Assembly (NCBI RefSeq): GCF_008831285.2 | Contig: NC_045138.2 | Span: forward strand, 20,495,934 to 20,559,933 | Direction: 5' to 3' | Length of the DNA stretch: 64,000 nt | Source: Nymphaea colorata | Lineage: Eukaryota > Streptophyta > Magnoliopsida > Nymphaeales > Nymphaeaceae | The notes under the pieces: generated by a model | Told to the model about the DNA's origin: nothing | The model's input: the letters and a program-made list of their open reading frames with translations, nothing else | Databases searched by the model: none | Translations under genes and position numbers: made by a program | Shown: piece after piece, positions 12,401 to 24,913 of the stretch | Layout: each line of letters begins with the position of its first letter | Numbering within the stretch: the first letter of the stretch is position 1

Positions 12401-15400
12401 TATATTACATACTTATAAGTTATAATGTATTGTGTATATGAATGTAACATATTAAGCATTAACATGCTTACAAAGTACAAACATTAAACAAGTAAACAAA
12501 AAACAACAAAACCAGGACAACACAGAAATGGAAAAAAAAATGCTAAACCCTCTTTTTAATGTTAAAAATTCTTAAAATAAAAAATATCAAAAAGGGACAA
12601 AAATAGCTTGGCGAGGTTTGACCGCACCCAACTCAAGTCAAACGCAAGTCGGGTGTGTGTCCAAAATGGAAAAAAAAATGATCGGGTGCGGTCAGCCGCA
12701 CCCGACTCTTGTTGACTCGAGTCAGGTGCAAATCCAAGCCGCACCCGAGTCATGTCGACATGGGTGCAGCAGTCAAATTGCAGCATCTGTGTGACTTAGC
12801 TAATAACACAAACATCAAAAAACAAGAAAATAAGCAACAAATAAAAATTAGAAAATGAAAACAAGCAACAAGCAGTTTGACATTAAAAAATGTGAAAAAA
12901 CGCCTAAAATGAAAAAACAGAAAAAAATGCAAAAAATTCAAAAAACGTTGTTTTTTTATTTTTTAAATGGCCGACTTATTCTCTTGTTTTATATACATTT
13001 TTTCGAAAAAAAAAAGCTTGCTTTTGTGACTATGTGACAACTTAACAGGTCCAACACCAAATCAAAGTAATGACTTGAAAACTACAATGTAGAGCTAGAC
13101 ATACTCAAAACAGTAGTACGAATACATCCAGGAGAGGAGAATAAACTTGGCTGGGACGCCAATATAGGGGAGAAGCCCAACCAAAGAAACCTGCATAAGA
13201 ACATGATATGTTATCCAACAACACCTTTTATTTAAAACAAATATAGAGACAGTAATAAACTAATAAGCTATCAAAATTGGCTTATTCCTATAAAATTTTT
13301 CATCATCTCACATTTTCTTGCATAGCTTGTTGCTTTTGTATAACTGAATTGTATAACACCATGGCTATTGGCTGTGTATTCTAATCCTATGAATTCTTAT
13401 ATAACTTGCAAATGCAGTTAATGACTTGTAGCAATTTGCAGAGTAAATGTCTCAAGTGTCCACTTACTTTCACGCTATCACCACATCATTGTCCATACTA
13501 TGAACATGTCAGAAGCATGGAAAGCATCAAACATATAGGCAGCTGTGGCATCATGCAAAGGCAGAAAGCACCACTAGAGATGGAATTTGATAAACTGGTT
13601 ACTCATTGAGGAACAAAGTTTGGGTGTACAATACCAGACATTGAGAGGCATACGCCATACACTCCCTAAGGATTCCCAATGTTAGCTGGAACAAACCTTC
13701 TCTTGACCAAGATAGGGCCTCAGACCTACCTCCAGGCTTAGGGTTTTTTTTTTTATTTGCCAAATTCACAAGCGCACAGAAGTCACTTTTTTTTTCTCTC
13801 TAATTGTTAATTAGGTAGTTGATGCAACCTGCACCTTCATCATGACCCACGGCAGTCAGGCCTATCCCATTGGTGAATGGCTCCAGTTCAGAGTGCAATA
13901 CCAACAACCTGCCTTCACCTTAGGGTTCATAATCCAAGATATAATGACCACATAATGTAACAAAGCAACATTGCCCTGTACATTTTTGTGCACATAGCAA
14001 AGAGCAACTTTCCTGTACACACACATATATTCGTTGAACCTGCACTTGCACCCTATAGTGGTATGACATAGTGACAGCCATCTAAGGGTAACTCGGGTAT
14101 AAAAAAAATGTTATAATAGGAGATAGTAAGTTGGATTAATAAGTGGGCTCAGGATTGTTAGAATTTAAGGATTAGCTCTAATGTAAGTACACAGATACGT
14201 TTTTATATGTATTGTCATATATATTAAACTCCTAGTAGTTTGATGTATGATTTGTATACATAAAATAAATGTATGTATGCATAGGCCTTTATGTATTTAC
14301 TTTCCTTTTATTTTTTTTATATTTTTTTGTATATCTTTTTTATATTTCTTTTTTTGATCAAGGGAACTAACTGTTGGCTGCTCCCAATGGCGAGATGTAT
14401 CTTTTGGAACTGCCCAACAGCTAGCTCCTTTTCTCTTTCTTCTTTACTTTCTTCTATAAATAAGGGACTTGGGTCCCTTGCTTTATATGGGCTTTAAGGC
14501 CTGGTTTTGTACTTTATTTGAGATTAATTAAAAGCGTTACACCTCTGGTGCTTCAGGAATTAGGACCCTTCAATTCCCATAAGGAAATGCCCAGACATGT
14601 GAACATTCCAAAAGACACACTCAGGTACTTATAAGACACTATATGTGCTAGACACCACATTAAAACCAAATTTTAACAATGGATTTGTTTACAGAAAATC
14701 CATTAAAATGCATGCAAGTTCATCTATGCTAAATTTATCCATGCTATGAAACATTTTACAAGTGGAAATTGAACAAAGATTCTTTTCCTTATGTGTTATT
14801 CACCCATCATGCTTGTTCAAATTATGTCCTTCACTAGAAAACACCAATAGATATGTGCATCACTCCGACATTGTGTAACTGGATGAGTCCTGCCTACACA
14901 GGCTAAAACTTTAACTGGAAAGGGAAAACATCAAAATTCCACAGAAAAGTTTAATGCACCTCAATGAAGAAAAATATCAGCAAGAGAACAGAATAAATTT
15001 GCTCTGCGAGCCCAATTACAAACCTAAAGAAATTCACAACACAAAATGCATGTTAGAGAATTAAAATAATATTTAAGGAAAAAGAAAGGCCATCAAGATC
15101 CATATAAAACATGCCACAGGCATATGCCACTTTTTTTTTGACAGTTACCAATAATTTTGCCCTGTGATGTCATCATTTTGTTATATATTTATCAGTTCCT
15201 GCAGTATTTTTACTTTTCTTGGAGATGATTAGTGGCAAAAGGATGCACTATAGGAAAACAAATGCTCTATCATTTAGCTCAGATTCTCAATGAATCTATT
15301 CAACAATGATAAATATCCTGTAGACTCATATACTCCTTTCATTTAGTTTCTCAATGTTGTACTGAAGGCAATCATTAAAAGAGACAATATACTTGCATGT

Positions 15401-18400
15401 GTTCTGTGTCTCAATACATTTCGTGCAAACTTTTAAGTTTTAACTTATGTGAAAACTATCAAGTTCCATCAATGTACACACATGCATCATTTGTGTGTTC
15501 TTTTTCCTATAATTGTTTAACAGTGTTAACTCCTATGCTGATCCCATGAGTCAACCGTATGAGTCTGAGTGATAAGTCTTTGGGCTGAAATTTGTGCAAG
15601 ATTGTTAGAAAACTATGTTGTGCATGGTTCTTTGTGAATGAAGTGTTTTCTGAACTTATGCTCTCAACTGTTTGAGTTGATGGAGTAACTCATTTGCAAG
15701 TTTATGTACTTAACTTGTTATATCGCATGATGTGTTACAGTTTTTTTCATCTAGAACAATGGCCCTAATACAAGTGCTACTTAGATTTTCTGTTGGGCTT
15801 GAAGGAAGAGAAAAAATACATTAGGTTAGTCCTAACCCTTCTTAATAGAGATTAGGGATAACAATAAAGGATTACATATTAGTCCTCCAAAAATAATGAA
15901 ATAATAAAAACATCATTCTAAATTTTCTAGTTTTCAATAACCCCCTCAAGTTAATATCTCTCAACGATTCCTCTCAAGTTGGACCATAGATATCATAATT
16001 GCTCAGCTTGTTACAACATTTAGAGAATCTAGAAATAGGAAGGAGTTTAGCAAACACACAACCACTTGATTTTCTAAAGAGAGTTGAACTCTGCAGCAAC
16101 ATTCCCTACTTCAACCATATTATAAACATAATGGCAATCAATCTCAATCTACCTACTCCTGTCATGGAACACCAAATTATTTGTTATGTGGGTAACAGCC
16201 TTATTATCACACATCATTTCCATTATTCCATAAGAAAAGAAACTTGTATGCCCAGGAAAGTAAACATAGACTTGATCCATATCATCTTTACAACGCTTTG
16301 GGTAAGAGGCCTACGCTCTGATTCAGTGCTTGACATCACAAAAACTGTTTGTTTCTTGCTTTTCCATGTGATTAAATTTCTGCTGAAAAAACGCAAAACC
16401 CTATGGTGGACCTTCTGTCATCAAGGGATCTTGCACAGTCAACATTAGTATATGCGAATGCGACCACATCAAGAGATTCACTCTTCATAAACAATAGACC
16501 CTATACTGGAGATGATTTTAAGTATTTGAGGAGCATCATAACAGCATCCTAATGAATCATCTTTGACTTATCTATGAATTGACTCAATTTTTCAATAACT
16601 AAAAATATATTTGGTCAGGTTTATAGTGACATAAAGAAGCAATACCAATTAGAGACCGATAAGACTTGATGTCAATAAGTTATGATTGTTCACCATTGTT
16701 ATAGTTCATGTCTCCTCAAAAGATAAAGTGGCTAATATGTTGATAAACCCTTTCTAATTTCTGGATTCTCTAAATGTTGCAACTTATAACCAGTTAAGCA
16801 AGATTGACTTCTATATTCCAGCTCGAGAAGTAGTGAGAAATATTAAGTAAAGGGGTCTTTTGGGAACTTAGTAAAGGACTAAAGAGAGATTAGGGCTCAT
16901 ACTAATCAACTTTTCTTGCTTCCTCCCACCCATGTTCAACAAGTAAACAACATCAAACTTTTCTAGTTCTCAAAAAACCCCTCACATTAATATTTCTCAA
17001 CGTTTTCTATATCCCTCTGCAGCCCATCTTCATAAAATGATGGGTTCTTCACAAGAAGAATCAGGAACATGTTTGCAAATGAGGCAAGGGAGATCATGTT
17101 GGGCAACATCTGAGGTCAGCTTTATATCTCTCTTTCAAGAAGGAAAAAAAAAAAACTAAGGTACATAGGTTCATGCAGTTACTTGCAGATCTTGTGATAT
17201 TGGTATTTGTTGGCTTCACCAACATCAGCCATGTTCAAATCACTTTTGAGAACAAAATAGATGGAGTGTCACACATCTTCCACTCATTCAATCCATAAGT
17301 AACTATAAAAGGGCAGATATTGAGAACCCTTTTCCCCAAATTTTATCATGTCAATGACAGTATTTCCATTCTGTTTTACAATCTTCTCATAGAAACGATG
17401 CCAATCATGCCGTTCTGGCTACTAATATCCATAGCCCCTTAATAAAAGTATGGTGCCATTATCAAGATAGTACACTATTCCCAGAAGAAAATAGATGAGT
17501 GTCGCACATCTTCCACTCATTCAATCCATAAGCAATTGCAGAAAAACAGATATTGAGATTTTCATTTCCAAAATATTCTCATGTCAAGGACGGTATTCCC
17601 ATTCTGCTTCACAATCTTCTCATAGAAAAGATGCCTGGCTCCTGAGATCCATAGGCCCTTAGTAAAATATCGTGTCAATATCAACTATCAATATAGTAAT
17701 ATACTATTCCCCAGTATCTGTCATGCTATTTTATTAAGATCTAAGGACAAAAAAGACTAAAGAACATAAAACAATGCAAATTACCCTTCAAACCCTTCCC
17801 GCTTGTCAACAAATGCAGTAGTGCTTGTGCTTGAACCTGAGGGATGTTCCTTGGCATGTGAAGTGTCCTCCATAACAAGAAAAGCTTGTTGCGCAATGTC
17901 ATTGTACCTAGATGAAGCATGAAGTTAGACATGGTGATCAACATAATCAATTCAAAACACACAAGGAATCAGCATTATCAAACATAACAAGCCAATAACA
18001 CTAGATATAAAGAATGACAACCAAGGACAGATAAAAACATAGTAGCAGGAGCAATCAAAATAGTTGATTTTTGGACTAAAGGATTGAATGACTACATGTG
18101 AATCAGAGGTCCTCACACCTAGCAAGGGGGTTGGACTTAAGACCTTACAGTTGATGGAGGTGAAGGTTCCCACACCTAGGGGTGTGCCGCTTGGCATAAA
18201 CTGGTAGGGTCTGCCTAACCTCTTGGCTTCCCAACACTCACAAACTCCATGATCAGAGACTCATTGATAAGCAGATAGTGACTTCCCATTTATTGCACTA
18301 TACAAGTGTATGCATCTCGTTGTGTGGATGCAGGAATACCATCATTTACAACCATAAACAGGTCACAAAAAAAACAGACAGGAAAGGAGGAGAAAAGGAA

Positions 18401-18741
18401 CAAAGCCTTGGCACATGCATGACTATATAGATATATCATATATGTAGTAGATGAGTTTAGGATTCACTTTGACAAAATTAGGATTGATTAGAGATTAGAA
18501 CAACATTAAGAGCTAAAGAATGGATTATGGAGAAGAAGATACAAACACAAACATATTGGGTATTTTCTCAAAAGATAGAGTCAGTGCAGTAAACAGCAAA
18601 CACAATCACAAGAAATCAAGAAGCTGGATCCAATTGAAATCAAGAAGAACGGGATTAAGTAACCAACACACACACACACACACACATATATATAGATATA
18701 TATATATACATACATATATATATATACATACATATATATAT

Positions 18742-18795
<54 letters not shown>

Positions 18796-21700
18796 TTGCC
18801 ACTCAAATAACTAAAACGGTCATTGATCCAATCAACAAGTCAAGTGATAAAGTGAAACTAAAAAGTTACATTTGAAAGCTTTTCTTCAACAAATAAGGCA
18901 AGAAATAATTACCATAAACTGCTTATTATGAAGCTGAAAAGATATAATGGGTAAAACCAAAGTACCTGAAATAGTTATCCACATAAAAAAGATGTCAATG
19001 GAGCAAACAGAAGAACAAAAAATACAGAAACTCAAAAACAACTGATCATGATAGAAAATGTACAGTAATGAGCTCAACGATTGTGCATGCACAAAGAGAC
19101 ACCCTAGCATGTGTTGGGGGGGGTGGGGGTGGCATATGCATGTCACATGCATGTGTGAACATTTAAAGTAAGAAACCACAAAGCTTTCTTATAGTGCAAG
19201 CCACTGAGCACTTATGTCGACTAGATTTTAATGGATAAGATAAATTTCAGAATGAAGCCACAGAATAACAATATGCAAAAAGCGAATCAGATATAGTCCG
19301 TACTGAACATAGTGTTGGGCAGGAGAACAATCCAACAAGATGCTATCACTTGCCCAAAATACCATTACATATTCAAGCATTTGATAGTCATGCAATGAAT
19401 CTCACTCAGTGGAACTAATTCCCATTTCAGTTGGGCCATGAATGCAGATATTGTGCCCATCCAAAAAGGAATAATCCAAACCCACCTTTTTTGCCTTTCT
19501 ATTATGCAATTTGCTCTGCCTCTGAGATGTGGCAAACTATTCCAAGAAGGGTTTCAATGAACAGCAGGTGAAAAACATTTCCTATACAGAATATTCCAAT
19601 CGATGCATTACAATGTGGTGAAAGTTATCCCCGGATAACTTATTTGCAGCTAAAAGTGGGTGATTTTTTTCACTTAGGGGAATCCACATGCATGGTGGTA
19701 GTGTGCATGCTCAGTTGAGGCAGCAGCTTGCCATCAATAGCAGCAGTGGCAAGGATACATCCTAAATGCCGAAATTTCAACAATAAATGAAAGAAACTAA
19801 AGGTGTCCAAGAAAAAAAGTAGATTCTGCTTCAAACCAATTTGGAGTTTACATTTTTCTTTCTTCTGCCAAATTCTCCAATCTCCATAGCATGAAATAGA
19901 AAAAAAAAATTGCTAAATTTTGTGATGATGGTAGGCTGAAAGAAGCCATGAAGTGTTCAAAATTTGCAATGAAGTTTTACGTTTAGAAAATTACTGTGGC
20001 CTTCTTCAATTATGTATAAATCAACTAATCTTTCGAAGATGGTAAGAGAAGTGAAGCGAATCTACTGTGAAAGTGAAGATTAATGGTGTTTTAGAAGTAA
20101 AGTTGGTTTCACGTAATTACTATTTGATGGTGTAGAGAATAAGGGCGTCCTTTTTGGAATCTGACCATGAACAACTATTTAAAGGAGGGTAGTTATAAAG
20201 AAATCATGTTGCTTTTTCTTGCAATATGAAGGAGTGGAGTCAGATGACTCAGACCTCATGCTTACAGCTTTTCATGCGCCCTGAATTGTTCCAATGCAGC
20301 AATGGCAAGACAGGCTCGTGATTGGTGACAAAACCAGGGCCTCACTGCTAAGTTATAGCAGGTAATGCTCTTGTATCCTTTCACTTGATGTTTTAAAACC
20401 TAGTGACTCGGGACTCGACTCATCCATTCTTGACTTGTGACTCGGTGGGTCAACTCTGTGGCTCGGAGCCATTTTTGTTAGCTGTCATTGTTGAAAGAAA
20501 ATATAGCTTGACATTCAAACATAAAAAAGTTGTAAAATGACTTTATCACAGGAATAACTCAGAACTAAATCAACTTAACATCACGTAACTAAGTTATATT
20601 TACTCATGTGATAACAAGAAATCGAACAATTGCTGCTTATAGTTGCATACTTCAAAACTAAGTATCAAGAATCAACATATGAATAAAAAATAAGTCGACC
20701 AAAAATGGGCATTAAAATCAATATATTCAAGTATTCAACTATCAAATAGTTAACAAATTCTACACGTGCGTATGTATTTTGTAAATCCAAAAGTCCAAAA
20801 GTTAAGAGGCCAAAACTCTAAAAATAAAAATAAATAGATAACCACATTTGCAGTGAATTTGCAGTATGTAAATTTAATAAATGAACAATAATTGTAAGTT
20901 CTTATGTTCCAATAAGTTAGAAGATTTATGTGAAAAACAATGTAATTAAGTAGTTAGAAAAATACAAAGTTTATTACCAGACCGCATCGACTCAAACTAG
21001 TTCCGGCCAAGTCAAACAAGTTTTATCCAAGTCGACCGAAGTTTCAGCCAAGTCAGGCCAAATCACAGCCGAGTCATGCCAAATTTTGATCATAAGCGAG
21101 TCGCCCTAGTGGGTTGACCCAGTAGAGGTCGTCAACTCAGTGAGTTTTAAAGCACTGCTTTTACTCAAGAAATAGGACAGAATAAGCATGGATAAGTATT
21201 TCTGTCTGAATGAGATATTGTATTATTCAATGCTAGACTTTCAGTAAAATTTATGTTTGCCATTCAAACACAGGAGACGTTTTGCAAGCGATAACTTTTT
21301 TCGGCATAACTTTTACCCCAGACATTCAATCCAGTATTTTTTTTTTACCCTGGATTAAAATGTCCACGTATTCAAGCACATCTCTAAGGATTTGAATGCA
21401 TTAATCAGATGTATATTGTTTTACTAAACGGATGCAACATAATATGGATGTGAACACCAGAGCAGATTATCCCTGAAGAAGAGAGAATAGTCTCTCCTTT
21501 TTCAGAAACATATCTAACATAGAAAGCTATTAATAGTTCAGAAAATCTTATTTACTGAACAGAAGAGATATTGCCAACTATTGCAGAATTATAATGTGGG
21601 AAGGCTTCAAGACCAGCCGTCATAGAAAAGCTGGCTTACTTGACAGTTGACAATAATCAGATGACATGCCTAACTTTCTAGGGAAGATGGAAAAGCATAC

Positions 21701-24700
21701 TTACATAAAAAATCTCAATTAGGAGTGAGCGTAAGAAAGCGTAAAGCTTTAAAGTTCGCTGAAAGTCACATGGTACACTTGAACTAAGCTGTCTACAATC
21801 ATGTGGCAATATTGAAAACAGAATTGGCTTAATGACTGAATTGAGAAGAAGGATGCTGCAAAGAAAAAATATATATATTTCAGAGAACTACAATGAAACA
21901 TAATTGATTACTTATATGCAACCTATAAGAGCACATGGATTACTGGTTACGATGCAACTGTATAGCTGTGCTACCTTTTTAACTTCACAGGCATTCAACA
22001 TGCTGTTTCAACATAACCATCAATTTTTTGAGATACTCAGCATTTATTTAATGGAAATATATCAGGACATACAAATGCACAAATAACTAAGTGAAGAATT
22101 TCTCACGAAGGGATCCAACAAGGGTAAATTGCAAGTGTAAACGTAAGTAAAACAGCATACAGAGGATAGTGCTGTAAGGAATCCTTTCAGTTTAACATAC
22201 CACAACAGCAAGAAAATTTAGCCGTTCTCAAGTTATAAAGCGGCAGCTGGTGGAATCTGGATCAGATAACCAATTGAACCGAGTTTGGAAATTAAAAATG
22301 AACAGACTTTCCCATGTTCTTCACCAAATTCTGAATAAGAATTAGATGAGAAAGGCACTTCAAATGTCTTACCATTCTTAAGTTCCTGACATGCATTTGG
22401 ACACGAAATCATTGCTAAAGCAAAAGGTTCAATGTGCCAAAAAGGAGACAAATAAATCATCAATTCTAAACTCATATAAATGCTGAGTGCTGGCATCCTT
22501 CTCAAGCATTTAATAAACTAAATGCTAGGAGCTTCGACAACTCAGCAAGAAAAATTTTAAAAGGAAAATAGCCAAGAAAGTAGGAGAAAGAAAAAGGAGA
22601 GTAGAATCAATTGACCCCATAGACACACAATCATTCACTAGCTCATGGCTTCAGGGAGATAATGTATCTAAAAGCAAAACGTAAGGCCTTCCTAGGAGCT
22701 GCTCATATGTTCACTATCATTGAGTTCTGTCCCAACTTACATAAGAGCATTTTTGTTACTCCACTACTTCTTGTCTAAAGCCACATACTCAATAATCTTA
22801 TAGTTCTTCACTAATTTCTTGTAAGCCTTGAATGGCTTTTCTCTTTCGTTAATGTCTTCCATCTGCACAGTACCCTTCCTCTTGTAGGCTTTGTGATAAG
22901 CCATTCTACACATTACACCAAACCACCTTAAATGGTAATTCCTCTTTTTTTCCAAATTAATGCAGTATACCAAACATTGTTTGATGTATTGAGTTCAACA
23001 TCCTTTTCAATAATGTCACACGTCAACTTCAAGATACAGATTTTGCAATATGTTCTCTCTTCTTATTCTTCAGTGGCGATCCACCATTTGATAACACATA
23101 GGATGATAGGAGTGTTGGTTTTGTTACATAGAATTGATATGGCAGTATATTATTCAAGTTTTTATGGCTATTATTTCATTATCTGATTGTGCCTTATAGA
23201 AAGCATTATTTTACTTGTCATGGTTGTCATTTCTTTGTCCAAATGGACCAAAGGCTACTAGGAATATCTTCTCAGAGTCACCATCTTGCTGTGTCAAGGA
23301 TAGTTGAAAAAACCATACCATAAATTTACCATACATGTAAAGGGACATTCTCAATCAGAAACCTGTGAAAATTAGCAATTTTATGCTTTGAAATAGCATA
23401 CTAAAGTCTCTAAAAAAGTTAATCAACAGTAGGCTAATTTAAAAATATTGAGAATGACTGACCTATCTTGGTGATAAGATGCACCCAGGACGAAATACTT
23501 CTCAATATGTGGCCAAATTAAGCACATTTATGCTAGATGATCCAGAGAAGTTATTTCACAAAATTAAGCACATTCATGTTAGATGATTAAGAAAGTTACT
23601 GTTGAAGCAGTTGAAGAACGAGCAATATACAGAAATTCAGTCATCAGACCAGCTAGGTAAAAAAAATATTGATGACAGGTTTGTCTCCTTTCGACACCTT
23701 CTTGTGGTATTCAGAAGCCGCTTAGTGAAACTATAAAAATGGTTATTAAAAAATAATAAATGCCTACACATGGATCAGACTTGAAGAGTTGTACAACAAT
23801 AGGACCTGGAACACCATTAAAAGGCAGTAAGACAATAATGTGGGTGGGGCAAACTAGGTAGACTTAGTCATCATCAATCCATGATACCTTAACTGGTTTA
23901 TTGCATAGCTGCTATACCAGCTATCGAAAAGGCGCTTCAAGGCAAAGAAGAAAAATAGCTAGTACATATGGGCCAGTAGCTGATTTCTACATTGATTTCT
24001 AAGGAGAGAGCCAAGAGGTGTATGTGAACTCGACTGGTATATGTACATGATGGAACATCTTCCCGACCTTGGTACCAACTGCCACCAATGTGTTGAATCA
24101 TAGATATTTCATCAACCATTCTCCAAGGCCAAAAAATATATCCATTTGCTTGTCTTCTTTGGATAGATGATGTCATAACCTGCCAAATTGCTTCGATGAT
24201 GCCAAGGAGAGTCTAGATGACATCATTTAAAATAGAAAGTACAACTGATGAACATGGAGAAACGTAAAACTAGTTCCAGCAAATAAGACACATGCGCAAA
24301 AAGCTTTGGTACTAAAGAAGATTCCGTAATACTACGGACAAACCACTTTCCTTCTTATTTTTACAGATTCCTTAGATTAACTTAACATGCCCAATTCAGT
24401 GCAAATGAATGTCAATCATATGATTTCAACATGCTGTAAGTAGGTAAATGTCAAAACCACAAAGTCCACAATGCCCAAAACCTTAATTTTTGGCTCATCA
24501 ATCATATGGTTTTTACATCCAAAAAAAAAAATTGAGATTGACAAATTTGCAGGAATCAAATGGCCCGTGACTGATACCTTCCTAAGAAAATAAGGCCGTT
24601 CAGAATGAAGCACTGTCCCGTTCTGATCGCCAACTTCCTCGACCTAAGCAGCAAAAAAGGGATAACAGTCACATGAAGAAAAAGAACGTGGGAGAACAAT

Positions 24701-24913
24701 AAATACCTTGGAACGTTATCAAGTATACGCCATATCATCATACAGAGGCGAATAACGAGAAATCGAGGAGCACCAAGAAAATGAGAGAGACAGTGAGAGA
24801 GGGATTTGCCTCTTGCAGAAGAAGAAGGCTCGGTGTAGGGAGCAGGCTTCTCTGAAGCCAGAAAGCCAGAGGAAGAAAGCATGCTTGCTTAGAACTCTTA
24901 GAACGTCGATCAT
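8096..24913 (-). CDS. EI24: EI24 (etoposide-induced 2.4 / PIG8) homologue, multi-pass ER membrane protein, split gene
   Basis: EI24 is an ER membrane protein; in animals it is linked to autophagy and p53-induced death, and plants carry a single-copy-type homologue. Exons read on the minus strand are 24913-24810, 24643-24578, 21792-21705, 18965-18913, 17907-17785, 15023-14960, 13190-13105, 11942-11860, 10585-10509 and 8215-8100; phases agree at every join. Landmarks in order are FLWLSGFREACSLHR, RSRKLAIRTGQCFILNG, LYAFLRSLLIEIFY, VLWFYPLYLFSF, WYNDIAQQAF, GLAEQIYSVLLLIFFFIE, LLPYIG with SWMYSYYCFEYKW, HTNWAFFAGFGSPC, FFFSPLVSGGVMAILFPL and FVLSATG with IPVFYAVDIL. Several are hydrophobic membrane segments. 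The visible exons give 287 residues with the stop at 8096-8098. A ~20-residue segment (a membrane helix in human EI24) is missing between exons 2 and 3 as listed. The start gives MIDVLRVLSKHAFFLW, matching where plant homologues begin. Confidence 0.92.
9208..9300. mobile_element. Fragment related to the hAT-like element at 12130-12799
   Basis: It begins CTATGTCACATGGGTGC, close to the terminal repeat of the larger element at 12130, and contains three GGTGCT units like that element's GGTGCCGGTGCC run. A matching right end was not found. It lies in the intron between the EI24 exons at 10509 and 8215. Confidence 0.45.
12130..12799. mobile_element. Non-autonomous hAT-type element, 670 bases, with perfect 8-base target duplication
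   Basis: The ends are imperfect terminal inverted repeats: CTATGTCACATAGGTGC on the left, and CTAAGTCACACAGATGC when the right end is reverse-complemented. CTAATAAC flanks both sides (12122-12129 and 12800-12807), an exact 8-base target-site duplication typical of hAT. Inside are GGTGCCGGTGCC repeats, a TA/CA microsatellite (about 12242-12317) and GCACCCGACT motifs in both orientations. There is no transposase frame. It lies in the EI24 intron between 13105 and 11942. Confidence 0.85.
15790..17050 (-). pseudogene. Ty1/copia retrotransposon remnant (RNase H region) in an EI24 intron
   Basis: Minus-strand reading around 16600-16260 gives a decayed copia RNase H: pieces like DDRRSTIGFCVF, an ITWKSKKQTVFVMSSTESE-like run and SVVKMIWIKS, broken by frameshifts and stops. 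Similar AT-rich segments with TTTTCTAGTT and CCCCTCA motifs occur at about 15900-15990 and 16950-17010 and may be parts of long terminal repeats. No intact protein remains. It has the same orientation as EI24, between its exons at 17785 and 15023. Confidence 0.65.
17257..17720. repeat. About 234-base direct tandem duplication
   Basis: The segment from 17257 (ATAGATGGAGTGTCACACATC) to 17490 is repeated with about 10-15% divergence from 17491 to about 17717. Both copies contain CATCTTCCACTCATTCAATC and CAATCTTCTCATAGAAA. It may be part of the neighbouring copia remnant. It ends about 65 bases from the EI24 exon at 17785. Confidence 0.75.
18665..18792. repeat. Compound CA/TA microsatellite
   Basis: A (CA)10 stretch is followed by interrupted TA and TACA units to 18792. 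Long open frames here (runs of Tyr-Ile) are products of the repeat, not genes. It lies about 120 bases from the EI24 exon at 18913-18965. Confidence 0.95.
20386..21157. mobile_element. Non-autonomous hAT-type element, about 772 bases
   Basis: The right end, reverse-complemented, begins CAGTGCTTTAAAACTCACTG, a typical hAT terminus; the left end TGATGTTTTAAAACCTAGTG is its imperfect partner. Flanks CTTTCACT (20378-20385) and CTTTTACT (21158-21165) form an 8-base duplication with one mismatch. Both inner ends carry GACTCGG/CCGAGTC-type motifs repeated several times (20400-20470 and 20985-21130), as expected for subterminal transposase-binding repeats. No transposase frame is present. It lies in the EI24 intron between 21705 and 18965. 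Confidence 0.75.
22764..22973 (-). pseudogene. 3' scrap of a LINE-type reverse transcriptase
   Basis: The 69-codon frame reads HLRWFGVMCRMAYHKAYKRK and later VKNYKIIEYVALDKK. This resembles the C-terminal end of plant LINE-like reverse transcriptases (the LRWFGH-V-R block, then a TED-ALDR-W block). The upstream polymerase motifs are absent, so it is a decayed 5'-truncated copy, as is usual for LINEs. It lies inside the EI24 intron between 24578 and 21792. Confidence 0.6.
24810..24913 (-). CDS. EI24: EI24 exon 1 with probable GC donor
   Basis: The exon encodes the start MIDVLRVLSKHAFFLWLSGF and continues REACSLHRAFFFCK. No usable GT occurs where homology ends. The only site that gives the right phase and residues is AAGAG|GCAAAT at 24810/24809, a GC-AG type donor. 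It joins the TTAG acceptor before 24643 to give FFFCK-R-SRKLAIRTG, matching the conserved RSRK-L-RTGQC block of this family. Confidence 0.7.

Noticed and set aside
18520-18810. Open frames of 66-97 codons on both strands
   Set aside because: Most of the protein is alternating Tyr/Ile or His/Thr from the CA/TA microsatellite; no non-repeat domain remains.
22233-22505. Minus-strand frame of 90 codons considered as an EI24 exon
   Set aside because: The piece ending CQELKN before a GTAAGA donor is tempting, but its phase does not join exon 2 or the exon at 21792.
23937-24176. Minus-strand frame of 79 codons in an EI24 intron
   Set aside because: I tested it as the missing EI24 exon; neither sequence nor splice phases fit.
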